A DNA stretch of 52,715 nt from Hydrogenibacillus sp. (GTDB lineage Bacteria; Bacillota; Bacilli; Thermicanales; DSM-22653): NCBI GenBank assembly GCA_014896255.1, contig JADBKT010000013.1:1-52715 (forward strand), given 5' to 3'. The notes beneath the pieces are model-generated. The model ran no database searches and was not told the DNA's origin. It saw only the letters and a list, made by a program, of their open reading frames with translations. Both the position numbers and the translations under genes were made by a program. How positions within the stretch are numbered: the stretch's first letter is position 1; every line of letters begins with the position of its first letter. Below are positions 51,131-52,715 of the stretch, piece after piece.

Positions 51131-52468
51131 ATGTCACTCAAGGCAGCAGGGGGAAACAGCATGAACAAAATGGCGATTATCGCAGACGATTTGACAGGTG
51201 CCTCCGATGCGGGCGTCCAATTGGCGCGAAAGGGAATCGCCACCCGGGTGGTTTTTGACCTGCGACGGTTGGTTTCCGGGACCGGGGAAACCGCGGCAGC
51301 AGAGTCGCTGGTGATCGACACGGACAGCCGGGCGGTGTCGGCGGCGGAGGCGTACCGACGGGTGAAGGAAGCCGCTGCCCGGTTGAGACAGCTTGGATTT
51401 GCCCATCTCAACAAAAAGATCGATTCGACCTTGCACGGCAATCTGGGCGCGGAAATCGACGGGGTGCTCGACGCGTTCCCGTTCGATTTTGCGGCGGTGG
51501 CGCCGGCCTTTCCGAAAATCGGCCGGACCACGGTAAACGGCCACCATTATCTGCGCGGCCAGCCCATTCACCAGACGGAGATCGGGCGGGATCCGAAGTC
51601 TCCCGTGCATCAATCGGATGTGTCGGTGCTCCTGAACACCCAGTCGAAACGGAAAAGCGGGTCGATCGGCCTGGACGTGCTGCGTGCGGGTAAGCAAGCG
51701 GTGCTGGAGCGATTGCAATCGTTGCTGGCAAGCGGTATGGAGCTCGTCGTGTTTGATGCGGAAACGGACACGGATCTGGAGCGGATCGCGGAGCTGGCGG
51801 AAACGGAGCATCGGATCTTGTGGGTCGGCTCCGCCGGCCTTGCCGATCGGTTGCCGGCGCGGTTGGGACTGCCGGTGGGCGAAAGGCGGCCGCTTGTCAT
51901 TCCCCCGGCAACAAAACCGGTGTTGCTGGTGGAGGGCAGCACGTCGAGCATCACCCGGGAACAGGTCGGCGTGTTTTGCCAACAGCCGGACGTGACGGCG
52001 GTCGAGATGAATCCGTTGCCGGTCGTGCAAGGAGGGTCCGCCGCCGGGGCGGAGATCGACCGCTGCCGCTCGGAATTGCTGGCAGCCATCGGTCAGGGGA
52101 AGGATGCGGCGCTGTATGCGGGCTCTGCCCCGGGGCAGGTGGCGGCTGCCAACGCATTGGGGGAAAAACTGGGACTGGACAGGACCCAAATCTCCGATCG
52201 GATCGCGGACGCATTGGGAGCGGCAGCGGCGCAAGCGATCGAAAACAGCGAGTTGCAAGGCGTGATCTTGACGGGCGGCGACACGGCGAAAGCGGTGTGC
52301 AAACAGCTTGGGGTAACCGGCCTTGAGCTTCTGCAGGAACTGGAGCCGGGCGTGCCGATCAGCCGGCTGGCGGGACAGCGCAGTATTCTGACTGTGACGA
52401 AAGCGGGCGCTTTCGGCACGAAAGAGACGTTGCTCCATGCAAGATCCGTATTGAAAGGAGTCGACTGA
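51131..52468 (+). CDS. Four-carbon acid sugar kinase family protein (DUF1537)
   Basis: Kinase of the OtnK/DtnK/LtnK type, which phosphorylates four-carbon sugar acids such as threonate. KMAIIADDLTGASDAGVQLA at the N-terminus, NKKIDSTLHGNLGAEIDGVL, AVAPAFPKIGRTTVNGHHYL, and the C-terminal nucleotide-binding part GVILTGGDTAKAVCKQLGVT. 445 aa; the start may instead be the internal Met at 51161 (MNKMAIIADD). Codon choice differs from the rest of the window (more third-position G), suggesting transfer. A pdxA-like gene follows but is disrupted. Confidence 0.92.
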   Translation: MSLKAAGGNSMNKMAIIADDLTGASDAGVQLARKGIATRVVFDLRRLVSGTGETAAAESLVIDTDSRAVSAAEAYRRVKEAAARLRQLGFAHLNKKIDSTLHGNLGAEIDGVLDAFPFDFAAVAPAFPKIGRTTVNGHHYLRGQPIHQTEIGRDPKSPVHQSDVSVLLNTQSKRKSGSIGLDVLRAGKQAVLERLQSLLASGMELVVFDAETDTDLERIAELAETEHRILWVGSAGLADRLPARLGLPVGERRPLVIPPATKPVLLVEGSTSSITREQVGVFCQQPDVTAVEMNPLPVVQGGSAAGAEIDRCRSELLAAIGQGKDAALYAGSAPGQVAAANALGEKLGLDRTQISDRIADALGAAAAQAIENSELQGVILTGGDTAKAVCKQLGVTGLELLQELEPGVPISRLAGQRSILTVTKAGAFGTKETLLHARSVLKGVD

Positions 52469-52469
52469 G

Positions 52470-52496
52470 ATGACCAGACCGGTTGTGGGCATTACA
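52470..52496 (+). pseudogene. 5' stub of a pdxA-like dehydrogenase gene
   Basis: One base after the kinase stop, ATG opens MTRPVVGIT, the usual N-terminus of PdxA-type 4-phosphohydroxythreonine dehydrogenases (next residues normally MGDPAGIGPE). After ATTAC at about 52495 the sequence changes to the left end of a tnpB element. The remainder of pdxA would lie beyond the element, outside the window. Confidence 0.65.
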
Positions 52497-52715
52497 TTCT
52501 CGATGCATGTGGTAGAATTTTCGCAAAGACAACCTAAGACAGAAAGGAGGTGACCGAGTGCAAACCATCACCCTTCGCCTTCGTCTGCACCGACCGACGC
52601 AGGCGAAGATCAACCGGTACCGGGAACTCGTCGCCCGCACCACGACCTTCGCCAACAACCTCATCGCCGCCGGAAGGCCGAAAGGGCTCACCAGCCGGAC
52701 GGCGCGGGAGTATCT
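52495..52715 (+). mobile_element. TnpB-bearing element, left part (continues past window)
   Basis: The element appears to start right after TTAC in the pdxA-like gene. Only 63 bases precede the tnpB start, so there is no room for a divergent tnpA on this side. Confidence 0.65.
52558..52715 (+). CDS. tnpB: TnpB, N-terminal part (runs off window)
   Basis: MQTITLRLRLHRPTQAKINR, then RELVARTTTFANNLIAAGR and KGLTSRTAREY, the N-terminal wedge/REC-like start of TnpB RNA-guided nucleases. GTG start with an excellent ribosome site (AGAAAGGAGGTGACCGA). Open to the window edge, no sign of decay so far. Catalytic residues lie beyond the window. Confidence 0.82.
   Translation, partial: MQTITLRLRLHRPTQAKINRYRELVARTTTFANNLIAAGRPKGLTSRTAREY

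Overview
This window looks like chromosome from a GC-rich, spore-forming member of the Bacillales. It carries spoVM, gerQ and cwlJ (endospore genes), a gcvT-gcvPA-gcvPB operon behind a tandem glycine riboswitch, the paired lipoyl-assembly genes lipM and lipL, yqhH-yqhG, and the arrangement rpmB/spoVM/yloU/fakA/recG known from Bacillus. Strong GC preference at third codon positions and many GTG/TTG starts fit a GC-rich, possibly thermophilic lineage such as the Hydrogenibacillus/Brockia group. That placement is inference only.

Layout. 1-3500: the N-terminal part of an OmpR-type response regulator, then a decaying zone holding a TnpB remnant, a class IIC group II intron fragment lacking its reverse transcriptase, a 27-codon holin-like type I toxin with a highly structured mRNA, and broken membrane-protein genes. 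3600-12960: a secreted repeat protein, D-amino-acid aminotransferase, a DinB-family remnant, lipM, azlD, azlC, lipL and the glycine cleavage operon with its riboswitch. 13077-24850: yqhH, yqhG, an unrecognised membrane-anchored protein behind a structured leader, yqzE, aroK, coaD, rsmD, recG, a DegV protein, fakA, yloU, rpmB, spoVM and a small membrane protein. 24960-28139: a T-box leader, a class V aminotransferase and serA (serine synthesis). 28190-37750: gerQ-cwlJ, two deoxynucleoside kinases, a methyltransferase, an asparagine synthetase-like protein without the N-terminal cysteine, a DUF2621 protein, gltX and a CapA-like protein. 37800-40410: tRNA-Gln, tRNA-Glu, DUF948, Asp23/Gls24 and P1-peptidase genes.

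40400-45710 is the most unusual stretch. An integrase gene next to tRNA-Leu, plus neighbouring yugN and eamA sequence, has been copied in inverted orientation. One arm is intact; the other (40936-43070) is heavily decayed and has been invaded by an IS607-type element. The junction truncates the integrase, and the eamA/yugN copy separates the IS607 tnpA from a tnpB remnant. 45750-50660 holds an LTA-synthase-family gene, a hypothetical gene and ecsA-ecsB.

50700 to the end differs in codon choice and looks horizontally acquired. It is a sugar-acid module (keto-deoxygluconate permease with an internal deletion, four-carbon acid sugar kinase, pdxA-like gene) in which pdxA is cut after about nine codons by a TnpB-bearing element that continues past the window edge.

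Functional links: glycine/serine/lipoyl metabolism (gcv, lipM, lipL, serA with the T-box), fatty-acid phosphorylation (fakA with a DegV protein), and sporulation/germination (spoVM, gerQ-cwlJ). No CRISPR array, rRNA operon or obvious defence island was seen.
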